From: Thermoproteota archaeon
Lineage (GTDB): Archaea; Thermoproteota; Bathyarchaeia; Bathyarchaeales; Bathycorpusculaceae
Reading direction: 5' to 3'
NCBI GenBank assembly: GCA_012511995.1
Contig: JAAZFA010000443.1
Coordinates: forward strand, 1 to 6,819
Length of the DNA stretch: 6,819 nucleotides
In this document: in pieces, positions 6,695-6,819 of the stretch
How the letters are laid out: each line of letters begins with the position of its first letter
How positions within the stretch are numbered: the stretch's first letter is position 1
Program-made: the position numbers and the translations under genes
Notes under the pieces: model-generated
The model's database searches: none
What the model was told of the DNA's origin: nothing
What the model saw: only the letters and a program-made list of their open reading frames with translations

Positions 6695-6699
6695 GGGTT

Positions 6700-6819
6700 T
6701 TAGTATCCAGCGTGCTTTTGAGGCTGAAGACCATACCAAGTCATTACCTTAGCAAGAATCGGAACAATAACACCCAAAGCAATCAGCGGTACAAAGTTAG
6801 TTACAACTGCCAACACAGG
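6700..6819 (-). CDS. C-terminal end of a membrane protein (partial)
   Basis: The - strand is open from the right window edge to a TAA (complement of 6700-6702), giving the last 39 residues of a protein. A hydrophobic helix of about 20 residues (roughly V2-M26, including FVPLIALGVIVPILA) is followed by a short polar tail ending in KHAGY. This is typical of a final transmembrane segment. The codons look coding, with no AT-run composition as in the adjacent spacer, and the composition shift at 6700 supports a real gene end. The fragment is too short to name a family. Confidence 0.7.
   Translation of the reverse strand, partial: PVLAVVTNFVPLIALGVIVPILAKVMTWYGLQPQKHAGY

Larger units (their letters stand above)
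6303..6699. other. Gene-free AT-rich spacer between converging genes
   Basis: About 400 bases separate the stop of the HemW/HutW-like gene from the stop of the - strand membrane protein gene. The region is very AT-rich, with many A and T runs. It holds the T-rich tract and hairpin near its left end, an AT-rich AAATATATA segment at 6443-6451, and a perfect 8-bp tandem repeat at 6631-6646. The only small open frame of note (6396-6545, 49 codons) looks spurious. I see no RNA gene or mobile element ends. Confidence 0.6.

Overview
The window looks like a chromosomal piece of an uncultivated, anaerobic archaeon; a Bathyarchaeia-like lineage is my guess, not something the sequence proves. The archaeal reading rests on AT-rich spacers with TATA/BRE-like elements, a gene whose TATA box sits exactly where a leaderless transcript would need it, T-rich tracts rather than classic hairpins after most genes, and an exported PQQ-like repeat protein held in the membrane by its C-terminus. 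Three radical SAM enzymes, all oxygen-sensitive iron-sulfur proteins, point to an anaerobic life.

Layout on the + strand: (1) 1-861, the 3' part of a radical SAM/SPASM protein of the AhbC/AhbD/NirJ-like kind, cut by the window edge. (2) 942-3227, a secreted, membrane-anchored protein with 16 PQQ-like beta-propeller repeats. (3) 3495-4901, a cobalamin-binding-domain radical SAM protein whose reading frame is broken by one in-frame TAA at 3936-3938; the same frame continues on both sides with no other damage. (4) 4999-6300, a HemW/HutW-type (HemN-superfamily) radical SAM protein with a Shine-Dalgarno-like site. A gene-free, very AT-rich convergent spacer (6301-6699) follows. On the - strand, the last 39 codons of a membrane protein enter from the right edge (6700-6819).

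The four + strand genes are separated by 80-267 bases, each gap holding a T-rich tract and usually a promoter-like element, so they look like separate transcription units rather than one tight operon. Each of the three radical SAM families includes members acting on tetrapyrroles (AhbC/AhbD/NirJ, BchE, HemN/HemW/HutW). A shared tetrapyrrole role is therefore a fair hypothesis, but all three families are broad and no substrate can be read from the sequence.

The observation most worth following up is the single nonsense codon in the B12-radical SAM gene: recent pseudogene, strain polymorphism, sequence error or readthrough. I see no CRISPR array, tRNA, rRNA or insertion sequence.
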